64,000 nucleotides of DNA from Tropicibacter oceani (GCF_029958925.1 NZ_CP124616.1:2914001-2978000); one strand, 5' to 3'. Counted from the first letter of the stretch, positions 41,313 to 50,972 are shown. Numbers and translations are program-made. Notes: generated from the letters alone by a model not told the origin.

Positions 41313-41588
41313 TCAGCCCTGGCGGTTGGTCAGCCGATCGCGGATATCTTGCTGAAAATACCCCAGGATCGCCCCGATCACGAAGATCACCGGACGGCCC
41401 GGCGCATCAAGCAGCCAAAGCACCAGCGCGGCGCCCAGCAAGGTGACCAGCAGCGCCGCCACCCGGCGGTCGATGGCATCGGGCAGCCCCTCGCGCCCCA
41501 GCGCCGACAGCAGGATTTCGGTGATGCGCGGCTCGGCCGGGCGCGCAGCCCAACCTGCCAGCGCGGCAAGGATCAAGGTCAGGATCAT
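41313..41588 (-). CDS. Small hypothetical inner-membrane protein
   Basis: A 91-residue protein with an N-terminal hydrophobic segment (residues 2-12) and two strongly hydrophobic helices in the second half (VAALLVTLLGAALVLWLL and PVIFVIGAILGYF). The C-terminus is charged (QDIRDRLTNRQG). No family is recognised. It is convergent with the preceding gene and divergent from pyrC. ATG 41588 is used; the longer in-frame start overlaps pyrC. Confidence 0.55.
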   Translation of the reverse strand: MILTLILAALAGWAARPAEPRITEILLSALGREGLPDAIDRRVAALLVTLLGAALVLWLLDAPGRPVIFVIGAILGYFQQDIRDRLTNRQG

Positions 41589-41670
41589 CACGGCCCCCGG
41601 TTCGTTTCCACAACGGTAACGCGCCTGCGCCCTCTGGTACAGAGCCGCGCCGCGTGCTAACGGGCAAGCC

Positions 41671-42705
41671 ATGAAAAATCTCGTGATCCGCCGCCCCGAC
41701 GACTGGCACCTGCACCTGCGCGATGGCGCAATGCTGGCAGGTATCGCCCCCGAAAGCGCCCGCCACTTTGGCCGCGCCATCATCATGCCCAACCTTGTGC
41801 CGCCCGTGGTGACCGGCGCGCAGGCCAGCGCCTATCGCGACCGCATCCTTGCGGCCCTGCCCGAAGGCGCGGATTTCACACCGCTGATGACGCTGTACCT
41901 GACCGAGCAAACCGACCCGGCCGACGTGGTCGCAGCGCATCAGGCCGGCATCATCACCGCCGTGAAACTGTACCCGGCGGGGGCCACGACGAACTCGGCC
42001 TCGGGCGTCAAGGATTTCGACAAGGTGCGCGGCACTTTGGAGGCGATGGCGCAGGCGGGCATTCCGCTGTGCGTGCACGGCGAAGTGGTCGACAGCGATA
42101 TCGACATCTTTGACCGCGAGGCGGTGTTCATCGACCGCGTGCTGGACCCGGTGCGCCGGGCGACGCCGGGGCTGAAAGTGGTGATGGAGCATATCACCAC
42201 GCGCCAGGGCGTCGATTACGCGCGCTCGGGCGGCAAGGACCTGGGCGCGACGATCACCACGCATCACCTTGTGATCAACCGCAACGCCATTCTGGTGGGC
42301 GGGATCAAACCGCATTATTACTGCCTGCCCGTGGCCAAGCGCGAAGAGCACCGCCTGGCCCTGCGCGAAGCGGCCACCAGCGGCGATGCGACATTTTTCC
42401 TGGGCACCGACAGCGCGCCGCATATCGACCCGCTGAAGGAAAACGCCTGCGGCTGCGCGGGTTGTTTCACCGCGACGAACACCATGTCGATCCTGGCAGA
42501 AGTCTTCGAACAGGAAGGCGCGCTTGACCGGCTTGAAGGGTTTGCATCCCTGCATGGCCCCGCGTTCTACGGTCTGGCGCCGAATGAGGCGACGCTGACC
42601 CTGACCAAAGGCGATCCGGTGACCTACCCGGCCAAGATCGAGACCGGCGATGGCCCGGTCACGGTTTTCGATCCGATGATGCCGCTGCACTGGCGCGTCG
42701 GCTGA
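41671..42705 (+). CDS. pyrC: Dihydroorotase
   Basis: Zinc-dependent cyclisation of carbamoyl-aspartate to dihydroorotate in pyrimidine synthesis. The 344-residue protein is class II (E. coli-type): metal ligands in [10 protein letters not shown] (residues 10-19), the carbamylated lysine in VKLYPAG, the loop [12 protein letters not shown] and the later [10 protein letters not shown]. It lies directly upstream of pyrE and is separated from it by a 100-base palindromic repeat element. Confidence 0.96.
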   Translation: MKNLVIRRPDDWHLHLRDGAMLAGIAPESARHFGRAIIMPNLVPPVVTGAQASAYRDRILAALPEGADFTPLMTLYLTEQTDPADVVAAHQAGIITAVKLYPAGATTNSASGVKDFDKVRGTLEAMAQAGIPLCVHGEVVDSDIDIFDREAVFIDRVLDPVRRATPGLKVVMEHITTRQGVDYARSGGKDLGATITTHHLVINRNAILVGGIKPHYYCLPVAKREEHRLALREAATSGDATFFLGTDSAPHIDPLKENACGCAGCFTATNTMSILAEVFEQEGALDRLEGFASLHGPAFYGLAPNEATLTLTKGDPVTYPAKIETGDGPVTVFDPMMPLHWRVG

Positions 42706-42716
42706 GGGGACCTTAT

Positions 42717-42778
42717 GGGGGCTCTGCCCCCGCCGCTGCGCGGCCCCCCCCCGGGATATTTGAAGCACAAAGAAACAT
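42717..42778. repeat. Intergenic palindromic repeat, CAAATATCCCGGG family (copy 3, inverted)
   Basis: Read on the minus strand it begins TGTTTCTTTGTGC, then CAAATATCCCGGG, then a nine-base G run and ends with the hairpin GGGGGC-AGA-GCCCCC (plus-strand GGGGGC 42717-42722, GCCCCC 42726-42731). It matches copy 2 at 21121-21182. It sits between pyrC and pyrE. Confidence 0.8.
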
Positions 42779-42805
42779 GGGCCCTGGAACACAAAGGAAG
42801 TTGTC

Positions 42806-43477
42806 ATGATCCCCTCGACCTACCCCACCGCCGAAGAAATGGCCCGCCTGACCGCCCGCATGTTGTGGGAGATCGAGGCCGTGAACTTCATGCAGGACGA
42901 GCCGTTCAAGCTGGCCTCGGGGCAGTTGTCGCCGGTCTATATCGATTGCCGCAAGCTGATTTCCTATCCGCGCATCCGCAGCACCTTGATGGATTTCCTG
43001 ACCGTCACGGTGATGCGCAATGCCGGGTTCGAAGCCTTTGACAACATCGCGGGCGGCGAGACGGCGGGGATTCCCTTTGCCGCGCTGGTGGCCGAACGCA
43101 TGGCACTGCCGATGACCTATGTGCGCAAGAAACCCAAGGGCTATGGCCGCAACGCCCGGATCGAGGGCGCGATGACCGAGGGCGAGCGGGTGCTGCTGGT
43201 CGAGGATCTGACCACCGATGGTGGCAGCAAGCTGTCCTTTGTGGATGCGATCCGCGAGACCGGCGCGACCTGCGCGCATACGGCAGTGATCTTCTACTAT
43301 GGCATCTTTCCCGAGACCATCAAGACGCTGGGCGATCACGGTGTTTCGCTGCACCACCTGTGCACCTGGTGGGAGGTTCTGGCCGAGGCCCCGGCCAAGC
43401 ATGCCGGCGTGCTGGGCGAGGTCGAGTCGTTCCTGAAGGACCCGCACGCCTGGCGCGCGGCGCAAGCCCAGGACTGA
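42806..43477 (+). CDS. pyrE: Orotate phosphoribosyltransferase
   Basis: Adds PRPP-derived ribose phosphate to orotate, giving OMP. The 223-residue protein has the PRPP-binding motif [13 protein letters not shown] near residues 131-143 and [13 protein letters not shown], the conserved lysine loop. AGGAAG ten bases upstream is a suitable ribosome binding site. It forms a pyrimidine pair with pyrC, interrupted by an intergenic repeat. Confidence 0.96.
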   Translation: MIPSTYPTAEEMARLTARMLWEIEAVNFMQDEPFKLASGQLSPVYIDCRKLISYPRIRSTLMDFLTVTVMRNAGFEAFDNIAGGETAGIPFAALVAERMALPMTYVRKKPKGYGRNARIEGAMTEGERVLLVEDLTTDGGSKLSFVDAIRETGATCAHTAVIFYYGIFPETIKTLGDHGVSLHHLCTWWEVLAEAPAKHAGVLGEVESFLKDPHAWRAAQAQD

Positions 43478-43493
43478 CCGGAACAGAAATTTC

Positions 43494-43517
43494 CTGCGTG
43501 GCTTTGCGGCCACGCAG
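43494..43517 (+). terminator. Stem-loop after pyrE
   Basis: A perfect 9-bp stem CTGCGTGGC (43494-43502) and GCCACGCAG (43509-43517) with a six-base loop, 16 bases after the pyrE stop. No T-tract follows, so its efficiency is uncertain. Confidence 0.5.
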
Positions 43518-43593
43518 CCCCGGGCCCATGTCCAGATGTTGACGGGCGGCCCCGGAAAATGGCAAGATGATGTGGTTCGGTGCGGCCCACAGC

Positions 43594-43602
43594 TTATCCA
43601 CA
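43594..43602 (+). promoter_or_regulatory. Perfect DnaA box TTATCCACA upstream of dnaB
   Basis: The sequence matches the high-affinity DnaA box consensus TTATNCACA exactly and lies 69 bases before the dnaB start codon. It may let DnaA control helicase expression; no cluster of boxes or A+T-rich unwinding element is present, so it is not an origin. Confidence 0.6.
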
Positions 43603-43671
43603 CAAACATACAATTTGCGCCTCCGCGCGGTGCCGGGATAGGCAACGCGCCTGAGCAGACGGGGGACAGTG

Positions 43672-45159
43672 ATGAACGAGATAACCACCATCAATCCGAC
43701 AGGGCTTCAGGTTGAAGCCGCCGAAACCATGCCGCATTCCATCGAGGCTGAACAACAGCTTCTGGGTGCGATCCTGACCAACAACGACATCTATGACCGC
43801 GTCGCGTCGATCATCAATGCCAAGCATTTCTTTGATCCGGTGCATGCGCGCATCTACGAAGTCGCCGCCGCCCGCATCGCCAAGAACAACCTTGCCTCTC
43901 CGGTCACGCTCAAGGCCTTCATGGAGGATGACGAGGGTCTGAAGGAGCTGGGCGGCCCCGCCTACCTGGCGCGTCTGGCCGCCAGCGCGGTCAGCAGTTT
44001 TGCGGTGCGCGATTACGCGCAGATGATCTATGACCTGGCGATCCGGCGCGATCTGATCGGGCTGGGCCGCGACATCAGCGCCAAGGCCGCCAAGGTCGAC
44101 GTCGCCAGCGAGCCGCGCGAACAGATCGTCGAGGCCGAACAGGCGCTGTACAAGCTGGCCGAACAGGGCCAGACCGAAAGCGGGTTCCAGTCCTTTCTGA
44201 AAGCGGTGACCGAGGCGGTCAACGTGGCCAACGCCGCCTATCAGCGCGATGGCGGCATGGCGGGGATTTCCACCGGGTTGATCGACATGGACAGCAAGTT
44301 GGGCGGGCTGCATCCCTCTGACCTGTTGATCCTTGCCGGGCGTCCGTCGATGGGCAAGACCTCGCTTGCGACCAACCTGGCCTTCAACATCGCCAAGGCC
44401 TACAAGAAGGGCACGCGGCCCGATGGCACCACCGGCGCCGTCGAAGGCGGCGTTGTCGGGTTCTTTTCGCTGGAAATGAGCGCCGAACAGCTGGCCAGCC
44501 GGATCCTTGCCGAAGCCTCGGAAATCTCCAGCCACAAGATCCGCCAGGGCGACATGGACGAAAGCGAATTCCGCCGCTTTGTCGAGGCCGCCAAGGAACT
44601 GGAGGCCTGCCCGCTGTATATCGACGACACCCCCGCCCTGCCGATCAGCCAGGTGGCGGCGCGGGCGCGGCGGCTCAAGCGGACGCATGGGCTGGATGTG
44701 GTCATCGTCGACTATCTGCAGCTGCTGCGTGGCACCGCCGAGAACCGGGTGCAGGAAATCGGTGAAATCTCGATGGGCCTGAAGGCGATCGCCAAAGAGC
44801 TGAACATCCCGGTCATTGCCCTGTCGCAGCTGTCGCGCCAGGTGGAAAACCGCGAGGACAAGCGCCCGCAGCTGTCCGACCTGCGCGAATCCGGCTCGAT
44901 CGAACAGGACGCCGACGTCGTCATGTTCGTGTTCCGCGAAGAATACTATGTCGAGCGCGAAAAGCCCGGCGATCACGAGCTGGACAAGATGGCCGAATGG
45001 CAGGAACGCATGTCGCGTCTGCATGCCAAGGCCGAAGTCATCATCGGCAAGCAGCGTCACGGCCCGATCGGCACGGTCGAGCTTTCCTTCGAGGCCCAGT
45101 TCACCCGCTTTGGCAACCTTGTGAAGCCCTGGCAGCAGGGCGACGATCAGGGTTACTGA
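43672..45159 (+). CDS. dnaB: Replicative DNA helicase
   Basis: The hexameric fork helicase. The 495-residue protein has the N-terminal helical domain (EAEQQLLGAILTNNDIYDR, residues about 23-41), a linker, then a RecA-type motor with Walker A GRPSMGKTS near residue 225, Walker B VVIVDYLQLL, and IPVIALSQLSRQVE. No intein is inserted. ATG 43672 is used; a GTG directly before it is an alternative. A DnaA box precedes it. Its end overlaps the convergent cobC by 7 bases. Confidence 0.97.
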   Translation: MNEITTINPTGLQVEAAETMPHSIEAEQQLLGAILTNNDIYDRVASIINAKHFFDPVHARIYEVAAARIAKNNLASPVTLKAFMEDDEGLKELGGPAYLARLAASAVSSFAVRDYAQMIYDLAIRRDLIGLGRDISAKAAKVDVASEPREQIVEAEQALYKLAEQGQTESGFQSFLKAVTEAVNVANAAYQRDGGMAGISTGLIDMDSKLGGLHPSDLLILAGRPSMGKTSLATNLAFNIAKAYKKGTRPDGTTGAVEGGVVGFFSLEMSAEQLASRILAEASEISSHKIRQGDMDESEFRRFVEAAKELEACPLYIDDTPALPISQVAARARRLKRTHGLDVVIVDYLQLLRGTAENRVQEIGEISMGLKAIAKELNIPVIALSQLSRQVENREDKRPQLSDLRESGSIEQDADVVMFVFREEYYVEREKPGDHELDKMAEWQERMSRLHAKAEVIIGKQRHGPIGTVELSFEAQFTRFGNLVKPWQQGDDQGY

Positions 45160-45659
45160 AGCCTGACCAGCGCACCGAATGGCAATTGGGCGTCCCATCC
45201 CTTTGGGTCGCCCTGCGCGGCCAGCGCCGCCTTGATACAGCCCATGTGGGTGACGATCAGCGCGTCCCTTGGCGCGCGGGCCAGTGCCCCCTGAACCCGC
45301 GCAAAAAGCTGCGCGACGCTTTCGCCGCCGTGGCCGTCATAGCCGTGGAAATCGGCGGCCCAGTCATCCAGCGCCTGGCGCGGAAGATCGGCCCAAGCGC
45401 GCCCCTCCCAGGTGCCAAAATCCATTTCCCGCCAGTCGCTTACGACCTGAACCTCAAGCGATGCCCGAGCCGCGATATGCTGCGCCAGCCGCAGGCAGCG
45501 CAGCAAGGGAGAGCTTTGGATCACCTGCACTTCGGGCAGGCTGGCCATGACCTGCGCGGCCTCGGCGGCAAAGCTGTCCGCAAGGGCCAGGTCGGTCATG
45601 CCATAGCAGGTGCCCTTAGTCACATCGGGCGTGGTGTGGCGCAGCAGCGTTACAGCCAC
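45153..45659 (-). CDS. cobC: Histidine phosphatase, probable alpha-ribazole phosphatase
   Basis: A 168-residue phosphoglycerate-mutase-like phosphatase. The catalytic histidine loop is LLRHTTPD near residues 5-12, a variant of RHG, and a second histidine lies in VTHMG near 138-142. Neighbouring cobS and cobT point to alpha-ribazole 5'-phosphate dephosphorylation in cobalamin lower-ligand assembly. The start is GTG at 45659; the gene overlaps cobS by 10 bases and dnaB's end by 7. Confidence 0.8.
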   Translation of the reverse strand: MAVTLLRHTTPDVTKGTCYGMTDLALADSFAAEAAQVMASLPEVQVIQSSPLLRCLRLAQHIAARASLEVQVVSDWREMDFGTWEGRAWADLPRQALDDWAADFHGYDGHGGESVAQLFARVQGALARAPRDALIVTHMGCIKAALAAQGDPKGWDAQLPFGALVRLQ

Positions 45660-46417
45660 ATCAGGACCGCCAGCAGCGCCCCCACTTCGCCCAGCTGCTG
45701 CGTGCCGCCCAGGCAGTCGCCGGTATAGCCGCCCAGCTTGCGCACAAAGATCATGCGAAACACCTGCGCCGCCAGCGTCGCCCCGACAAAGGCGCAGAGC
45801 GCGGCAGTCAGCCCGGCGAACAGCGTCACAAAGGCCAGGATGGCGATACCCGTCGCCAGCGCCACGCGGTATCCGTCGCGCGTGACCGTGGGCACGGTGA
45901 ACTTGGCCCCCTTGTCACGGGCGTAATCGGTGGTGGCGATCACATGCACGGCCGCCATGCGCCCCAGCCCATGGCCCGCGATCAGCATCACCCCGGCCAG
46001 CAGCGGCGCAAAGGACATCAGGATCGCGACCTTGAGTGCCATGGTGGTGCCCAGCGTCACGGCGCCATAGGTGCCGATGCGGCTGTCGCGCATGATTTCC
46101 AGCGCGCGTTCGCGCGTCAGGCCACCGCCCAGCCCATCGGCGGCATCGGCCAGCCCGTCTTCGTGAAAGGCACCTGTGGCCGCCAGGGTCGCCGCCAGCG
46201 ACAAAAGCACCGCCACCGCATGCGGCACCCACAGTCCAAAGACCCAAAGCACGGCCGCGCCGATGCTGCCGACCAGCACCCCGACCAGCGGGTAATACTT
46301 GGTCGCGCGCACCAGCAGATCGTCCGAGAATTCCAGATCGCGCGGCACAGGCAGGCGCGTCAGGAACTGCACGGCCAGCAGGAACAGGGTCTTTTCCAGC
46401 CGCCAATCCAGCATCAT
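45650..46417 (-). CDS. cobS: Adenosylcobinamide-GDP ribazoletransferase
   Basis: Membrane cobalamin synthase joining adenosylcobinamide-GDP to alpha-ribazole. The 255-residue protein has about six hydrophobic segments and the CobS signature FHEDGLADAADGLGGG near residue 82, with its Asp-rich motif. It overlaps cobT by 4 bp (ATGA) and cobC by 10 bp, so the three form one minus-strand operon in order cobT, cobS, cobC. No cobalamin riboswitch is visible upstream of cobT. Confidence 0.93.
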   Translation of the reverse strand: MMLDWRLEKTLFLLAVQFLTRLPVPRDLEFSDDLLVRATKYYPLVGVLVGSIGAAVLWVFGLWVPHAVAVLLSLAATLAATGAFHEDGLADAADGLGGGLTRERALEIMRDSRIGTYGAVTLGTTMALKVAILMSFAPLLAGVMLIAGHGLGRMAAVHVIATTDYARDKGAKFTVPTVTRDGYRVALATGIAILAFVTLFAGLTAALCAFVGATLAAQVFRMIFVRKLGGYTGDCLGGTQQLGEVGALLAVLMWL

Positions 46418-47415
46418 GTCGCCCCCGAAACCCCGGCCTCTTCGAAACTGGCCATCTCGTTCAGCATGGCGACCGAGGCGCGAATCAAGGGCCAGGCCAG
46501 CGCCGCGCCGGTACCTTCGCCCAGGCGCATCCCCAGCTGCAGCAGCGGTTTGGCCCCCATGGTGTCCAGCACCACCCGGTGCCCCGGTTCGCCCGAGACA
46601 TGGCAGAACACCATGGCGTCGCGGGCCGCGGGGGTGATCGTGACCGCCGCCAGCGCCGCGGCGGTGGCGATATAGCCGTCGACCATGACCAGCTTGCGCG
46701 CCTCGGCCGCGCCCAGCATGGCGCCCGTCATCATCGCGATCTCGAAACCGCCGAATTCCGCCAGCGCGCCCATCGGGCCAAGCGCCCCGGGCACCCGCGC
46801 GCTGACCTGCGCCAGGATGTTGTGTTTCTGGATCAGCCCGTCGTCGTCCAGCCCGGTGCCGCGCCCGACCAGCAGTTGCAGCGGCACATCGGTCAGCCGA
46901 TGCGCCACCAGCGCCGCGGCCGAGCTGTTGCCGATTCCCATCTCGCCAAAGGCAACAGCGTGCCAGTCGCCCTCGGCCCCGAGGCGATAGCCGGTCTCGA
47001 CCGCCGCCTGGCAGGTGGCCGCGCTCATTGCCGGGCCATGCAGGGAATTGGCGGTGCCCTCGCCCATCGCGGCCTCGATCACCTGGGGCAGATCAAAGGG
47101 GCCGCCCTTGACCCCGGCGTTGACCACCGCAAGATCCAGCCCGTTGGCGCGGCAAAAGACATTGGCCGCCGCCCCGCCCGCCGCGAAGTTCAGCACCATC
47201 TGGCGCGTCACATCCGGCGGATAGGCCGACACGCCTTCCTGGGCCAGTCCGTGGTCGCCGGCAAAGATCACCAGGCGCGCGCGCGTCATGTCCGGGTCAA
47301 GCCGCCCTTGCAGCCGCGCCACCTTTGCCGCCAGCAATTCCACCTGACCAAGCGCGCCCAAGGGCTTGGTTTTCCCGTCAATCCTGGCCTGAAGCCTGCG
47401 TTCGAAATCATTCAT
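46414..47415 (-). CDS. cobT: Nicotinate-nucleotide--dimethylbenzimidazole phosphoribosyltransferase
   Basis: Activates 5,6-dimethylbenzimidazole as alpha-ribazole phosphate. The 333-residue protein carries FAGDHGLAQEGVSAYP near residues 75-90 and, near the C-terminus, the conserved catalytic glutamate in RLGEGTGAALAWPL. ATG 47415 is selected by homology over an upstream in-frame start. First gene of the cob operon; divergent from alr. Confidence 0.95.
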   Translation of the reverse strand: MNDFERRLQARIDGKTKPLGALGQVELLAAKVARLQGRLDPDMTRARLVIFAGDHGLAQEGVSAYPPDVTRQMVLNFAAGGAAANVFCRANGLDLAVVNAGVKGGPFDLPQVIEAAMGEGTANSLHGPAMSAATCQAAVETGYRLGAEGDWHAVAFGEMGIGNSSAAALVAHRLTDVPLQLLVGRGTGLDDDGLIQKHNILAQVSARVPGALGPMGALAEFGGFEIAMMTGAMLGAAEARKLVMVDGYIATAAALAAVTITPAARDAMVFCHVSGEPGHRVVLDTMGAKPLLQLGMRLGEGTGAALAWPLIRASVAMLNEMASFEEAGVSGAT

Positions 47416-47520
47416 GCCCAAAGAAGTAGCGCCGCCTGCCGGTGCCCACAAGCGGGCAAAGCGGCGCCGTGCGGCGCAATTCCCCCTTGACGCCCACGCG
47501 GGTCATGCCAAACACGCACA

Positions 47521-48558
47521 ATGGCACAAGCACGTCTTACGATTGATCTGGGCGCCCTGCGCGCGAACTGGCGAACCCTTGCACAAAAGGCGCAGGCCGA
47601 GGCCGGCGCCGTCGTCAAGGCGGATGCCTATGGACTTGGCATGGACCGGGTCGCCCCCGCCCTAGCCGAAGAAGGCGCGCGGCGGTTTTTCGTGGCCCAG
47701 GCCGAAGAAGGCGCCGCCCTGCGCCGGACATTGGGCGCGGGCCCCGAGATTTTCGTCTTTTCCGGTCACATGGCTGGCGACGCCGACCTGATCCGGGGCG
47801 CCAACCTGGTGCCGATGATCAACTCGATCGACCAGATGCTGCGCCACGTCGAGGGCCTGCCCGGCCATCCCTTTGGCATCCAGCTGGACAGCGGCATGAA
47901 CCGCCTTGGCATGGAACCCGCCGAATGGGGCGCGCTGCGCGACATCGCACTGGCGCAGAACCCCGCCCTGATCATGAGCCACCTGGCCTGCGCCGATGAA
48001 CCCGATCACGGCATGAACGCGCATCAGCTGCGGCTGTTCCGGCAGATGACCGATGGCATCGACGTGCCGCGTTCGCTGTCGGCGACGGGCGGCATCCTGC
48101 TGGGCCCCGAGTATCACTTTGACGTCACCCGCCCCGGCATCGGCATGTATGGCGGGCTGCCCTTCATCGACGCGCGGCCGGTGGTGTCCCTGTCGATCCC
48201 CGTGATCCAGATCCGGGACCTGGAGCCCGGCGAATCCGTCGGCTATGGCAACAGCTTTGTCGCCCGCAACCCGATGCGCGTCGCCACCATCGGCGCGGGC
48301 TATGCCGACGGCATCCTGCGCGCCATGGGCCCCAAGGCCAGCCTTTGGGCCGGGGAAAGCCGCTGCAAGGTGCTGGGCCGCATTTCGATGGACCTGATCG
48401 GCGTCGACGTCACCGCGCTGCATTCCGCCCCCGAGGCGCTGGAGCTGCTGGGCCAGCACCAGTCGGTCGACACGCTGGCCGATTGGGCCGGGACCATCGG
48501 CTATGAAATCCTGACCTCGCTGGGCAACCGGTATGCCCGGGACTATGTCGGCGCATGA
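47521..48558 (+). CDS. alr: Alanine racemase
   Basis: PLP-dependent supply of D-alanine for peptidoglycan. In the 345-residue protein the cofactor lysine is Lys33 in [10 protein letters not shown], with the GAGYADG segment and the catalytic tyrosine near [10 protein letters not shown] in the C-terminal beta domain. The stop overlaps the next start (ATGA at 48555), so it is translationally coupled to the Mla-type permease, a common arrangement in this group. Confidence 0.95.
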   Translation: MAQARLTIDLGALRANWRTLAQKAQAEAGAVVKADAYGLGMDRVAPALAEEGARRFFVAQAEEGAALRRTLGAGPEIFVFSGHMAGDADLIRGANLVPMINSIDQMLRHVEGLPGHPFGIQLDSGMNRLGMEPAEWGALRDIALAQNPALIMSHLACADEPDHGMNAHQLRLFRQMTDGIDVPRSLSATGGILLGPEYHFDVTRPGIGMYGGLPFIDARPVVSLSIPVIQIRDLEPGESVGYGNSFVARNPMRVATIGAGYADGILRAMGPKASLWAGESRCKVLGRISMDLIGVDVTALHSAPEALELLGQHQSVDTLADWAGTIGYEILTSLGNRYARDYVGA

Positions 48559-49337
48559 CCCTGCTTGCCCCTCTTGGAACGCTGGGCCGCACCACGCTGG
48601 CCTTCCTTGCCTCGGTCGGGCGGGTCGGGCTGTTTGCCTTTGCCGCGCTGACCCATATCCTGCGCCCGCCGTTCTATGGACGTGAATTCGGGCTGGCCCT
48701 GCTGCATATCGGATGGCTGTCGCTGCCCGTGGTCGGGCTGACGGCGATCTTTACCGGCGGCGCGCTGGCCCTGCAGATCTATGCCGGCGGCGCGCGCTTC
48801 AACGCCGAGGCGGTGGTGCCGCAGATCGTCGCCATCGGCATGGTGCGCGAACTGGGGCCGGTTCTTGTGGGGCTGATGATCGCGGCGCGCGTCACGTCCA
48901 GCATCGCCGCCGAAATCGCCACCATGAAGGTCACCGAACAGATCGACGCCCTTGTCACCCTGTCGACGCATCCGATGAAATACCTGACCGCGCCGCGCCT
49001 GCTGGCGGCGCTGATCGTGGTTCCGTTGCTGGTGGCGGTGGGCGATGTGATCGGGGTCTTTGGCGGCTATCTTGTCGCCACCGGATCGCTGGGTTTCAAT
49101 GCGGCGGCCTATCTCAAGAACACGGTCGATTTCCTTGAACCGCTGGACATCATTTCCTCGATGGTCAAGGGCTGCGTCTTTGGCGGCATCGCGGCGCTGA
49201 TGGGCTGCTATTTCGGCATGAACTCGGGACGCGGCGCGCAGGGCGTGGGCACCGCCACCAAAGGCAGCGTCGAAGCAGCCGCCGTGCTGATCCTGGCCGC
49301 CAACTTCCTTCTGACCGGGGCTTTCTTTTCGCTATGA
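48555..49337 (+). CDS. mlaE: MlaE-family ABC transporter permease
   Basis: A 260-residue inner-membrane permease of the MCE/Mla lipid transport type. About five to six hydrophobic segments are present, and the conserved core [18 protein letters not shown] (residues about 96-113) followed by [14 protein letters not shown] is the MlaE signature. It pairs with the ATPase encoded next door (4-bp overlap). Known relatives move phospholipids between the membranes. The usual MCE-domain partner MlaD is not in this operon. Confidence 0.92.
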   Translation: MTLLAPLGTLGRTTLAFLASVGRVGLFAFAALTHILRPPFYGREFGLALLHIGWLSLPVVGLTAIFTGGALALQIYAGGARFNAEAVVPQIVAIGMVRELGPVLVGLMIAARVTSSIAAEIATMKVTEQIDALVTLSTHPMKYLTAPRLLAALIVVPLLVAVGDVIGVFGGYLVATGSLGFNAAAYLKNTVDFLEPLDIISSMVKGCVFGGIAALMGCYFGMNSGRGAQGVGTATKGSVEAAAVLILAANFLLTGAFFSL

Positions 49338-50080
49338 TCGAACTGTCGCACGTCAGGAAATCCTTTGGCAGCAAACAGGTGCTGCGCGATGTCGACCTGA
49401 GCATCGAAAGCGGCACGTCGATGGTGATCATCGGCGGATCGGGCACCGGCAAATCGGTGCTGCTGAAATGCGTGCTGGGCCTGGTGCTGCCCGATGCGGG
49501 CCTGATCACGCTGGATGGCCAGGACGTGACCACCGGCGACCGCGATGCCTTTCTGGCGCGCTTTGGCATGTTGTTCCAGGGCGGCGCGCTGTTCGATTCC
49601 CTGCCGGTCTGGCAGAACGTCGCCTTTCGCCTGCTGCGCGGGTCCTTGCAGCGCCCAAGGGCCGAGGCGCGCGAGATCGCCATAGAAAAGCTGCGCCGGG
49701 TCGGGCTGAAACCGGACGTCGCCGACCTGTTCCCGGCCGAGCTGTCGGGCGGGATGCAAAAGCGTGTCGGCCTGGCCCGCGCCATTGCCGCCGAGCCCGA
49801 GATCATCTTTTTCGACGAACCGACCACCGGGCTTGACCCGATCATGGCCGGGGTCATCAACGACCTGATCCGCGAGATCGTCGTGGAAATGGGCGCCACG
49901 GCCATGACCATCACCCATGACATGACCAGCGTGCGCGCCATCGCCGACAACGTCGCCATGCTGCACGACGGCGTGATCCAATGGACCGGCCCGGTCAGCC
50001 AGATGGACAACTCCGGCGATCCCTACCTGGACCAGTTCATTTCCGGCCGCGCCGAAGGCCCGATCGAGGCGGTGCGATGA
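49334..50080 (+). CDS. mlaF: MlaF-type ABC transporter ATPase
   Basis: A 248-residue ABC ATPase. Walker A is GGSGTGKS near residues 35-42, signature LSGGMQKRV near 138-146, Walker B IIFFDEPTTGLDP near 157-169, and the H-loop is in TITHDM. Strong identity of type with MlaF/Ttg2A. It is coupled by 4-bp overlaps to the permease upstream and to the small membrane protein downstream. Confidence 0.93.
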   Translation: MIELSHVRKSFGSKQVLRDVDLSIESGTSMVIIGGSGTGKSVLLKCVLGLVLPDAGLITLDGQDVTTGDRDAFLARFGMLFQGGALFDSLPVWQNVAFRLLRGSLQRPRAEAREIAIEKLRRVGLKPDVADLFPAELSGGMQKRVGLARAIAAEPEIIFFDEPTTGLDPIMAGVINDLIREIVVEMGATAMTITHDMTSVRAIADNVAMLHDGVIQWTGPVSQMDNSGDPYLDQFISGRAEGPIEAVR

Positions 50081-50463
50081 GCGCCTTTCTGGAACCCGAT
50101 CCGGTTCTGCTGGCCTTCATCTTCTTCAAGAAGTTCCTCTATCTTCAGCTGCTGGCCGGCCTGGCCTTGCTGCGGGTGTTGCTGGGGCGCGGTCTGGCCC
50201 GTTGGCCGGCGCTGGTGGCGCTGATGCTGGCGCTGGCCGGGGTCGCAACGGTCCTGGCCCCGGCGGCGGGGCTGACAGACAGCCCCCAGTATGCCAGCGC
50301 GGCGCGCCTGATGGCGCAGGGCGGCGGGATCACCGCGCTGCTTGTGCCTTCGGTGATCTTCGGGATCAGCGGCCTGACCAAGGGTGCGCGCTGGCGCTGG
50401 ATCGACGCGGTGCACGCGCTGCTGGTCACCGCCCTTCTGGGCCTGTGGTGGTGGGTCTCATGA
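50077..50463 (+). CDS. Small hypothetical inner-membrane protein in the mla operon
   Basis: A 128-residue protein with about four hydrophobic segments (residues 10-33, 44-62, 84-105, 112-127) and short loops. No family motif is recognised. ATGA overlaps link it to mlaF and to the PqiA-like gene, so it may be a dedicated partner of this lipid transporter. Its lack of an MCE domain shows that it is not MlaD. Confidence 0.7.
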   Translation: MSAFLEPDPVLLAFIFFKKFLYLQLLAGLALLRVLLGRGLARWPALVALMLALAGVATVLAPAAGLTDSPQYASAARLMAQGGGITALLVPSVIFGISGLTKGARWRWIDAVHALLVTALLGLWWWVS

Positions 50464-50927
50464 TCCGTTGGCTGAACCTGGGCCTGTTTCTGGCCTATCC
50501 CGTCGCCTGGTTTGCCCCGCTTTTGCGCGCCGGGTTGCTGCCGCTGTTCGGGCTTAGCGAAATCTCGGTCATTTCCGGGCTGCAAAGCCTGTGGCGGTCG
50601 GACATCTTTCTGGCGCTTCTGGTCACGGTCTTTGCCCTGTTCGCGCCCATGCTCAAGACCCTTGGCTTGGCCTTGATCCAGTTCCACCTGCTGGATCGGC
50701 GCGCCCTGCCGATCGTCAACATCCTGGGCAAATTCGCCATGGCGGACGTCTTTTTGATCGCCGTCTACATCACCTTGTCAAAGGGCATGGGCATCGGCCG
50801 GGTCGAGGTCGCCTGGGGGCTGTACCTGTTCACCGCCTGCATCCTGGCGTCGATCCTGCTGGGGTTTCTTGAAACGCGACAATCCGCGAAAACAGAACCG
50901 ACAGGCCACACCTCCTCCGGCAGTTGA
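50460..50927 (+). CDS. Paraquat-inducible protein A-like membrane protein
   Basis: A 155-residue membrane protein with about four helices, resembling one half of PqiA (FLAYPVAWFAPLLRAGLLPL, FALFAPMLKTLGLALIQ, VNILGKFAMADVFLIAVYI; given as landmarks). The LGKFAMADVF segment corresponds to the conserved L-x-x-W-S-M-L/x-D-V of PqiA. The cysteine-rich zinc parts are missing. PqiA works with MCE proteins of the Pqi system, so its position after mlaE-mlaF fits a lipid-transport role. Confidence 0.75.
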   Translation: MIRWLNLGLFLAYPVAWFAPLLRAGLLPLFGLSEISVISGLQSLWRSDIFLALLVTVFALFAPMLKTLGLALIQFHLLDRRALPIVNILGKFAMADVFLIAVYITLSKGMGIGRVEVAWGLYLFTACILASILLGFLETRQSAKTEPTGHTSSGS

Positions 50928-50952
50928 ATAAACTGCTTTGTAATCACGGCCC

Positions 50953-50972
50953 ATCGGCATAAACTTGCCGAT
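50953..50972. promoter_or_regulatory. Inverted repeat ATCGGCA-N6-TGCCGAT
   Basis: A perfect 7+7 palindrome between the PqiA-like gene and the next ORF, 25 bases after the stop. It could be a weak terminator or an operator for the following gene; no T-tract follows. Confidence 0.4.

Noticed and set aside
47416-47520. Cobalamin riboswitch upstream of cobT
   Set aside because: The conserved GCCACTG and other B12-box elements are not present on the minus strand, and the gap is too short.
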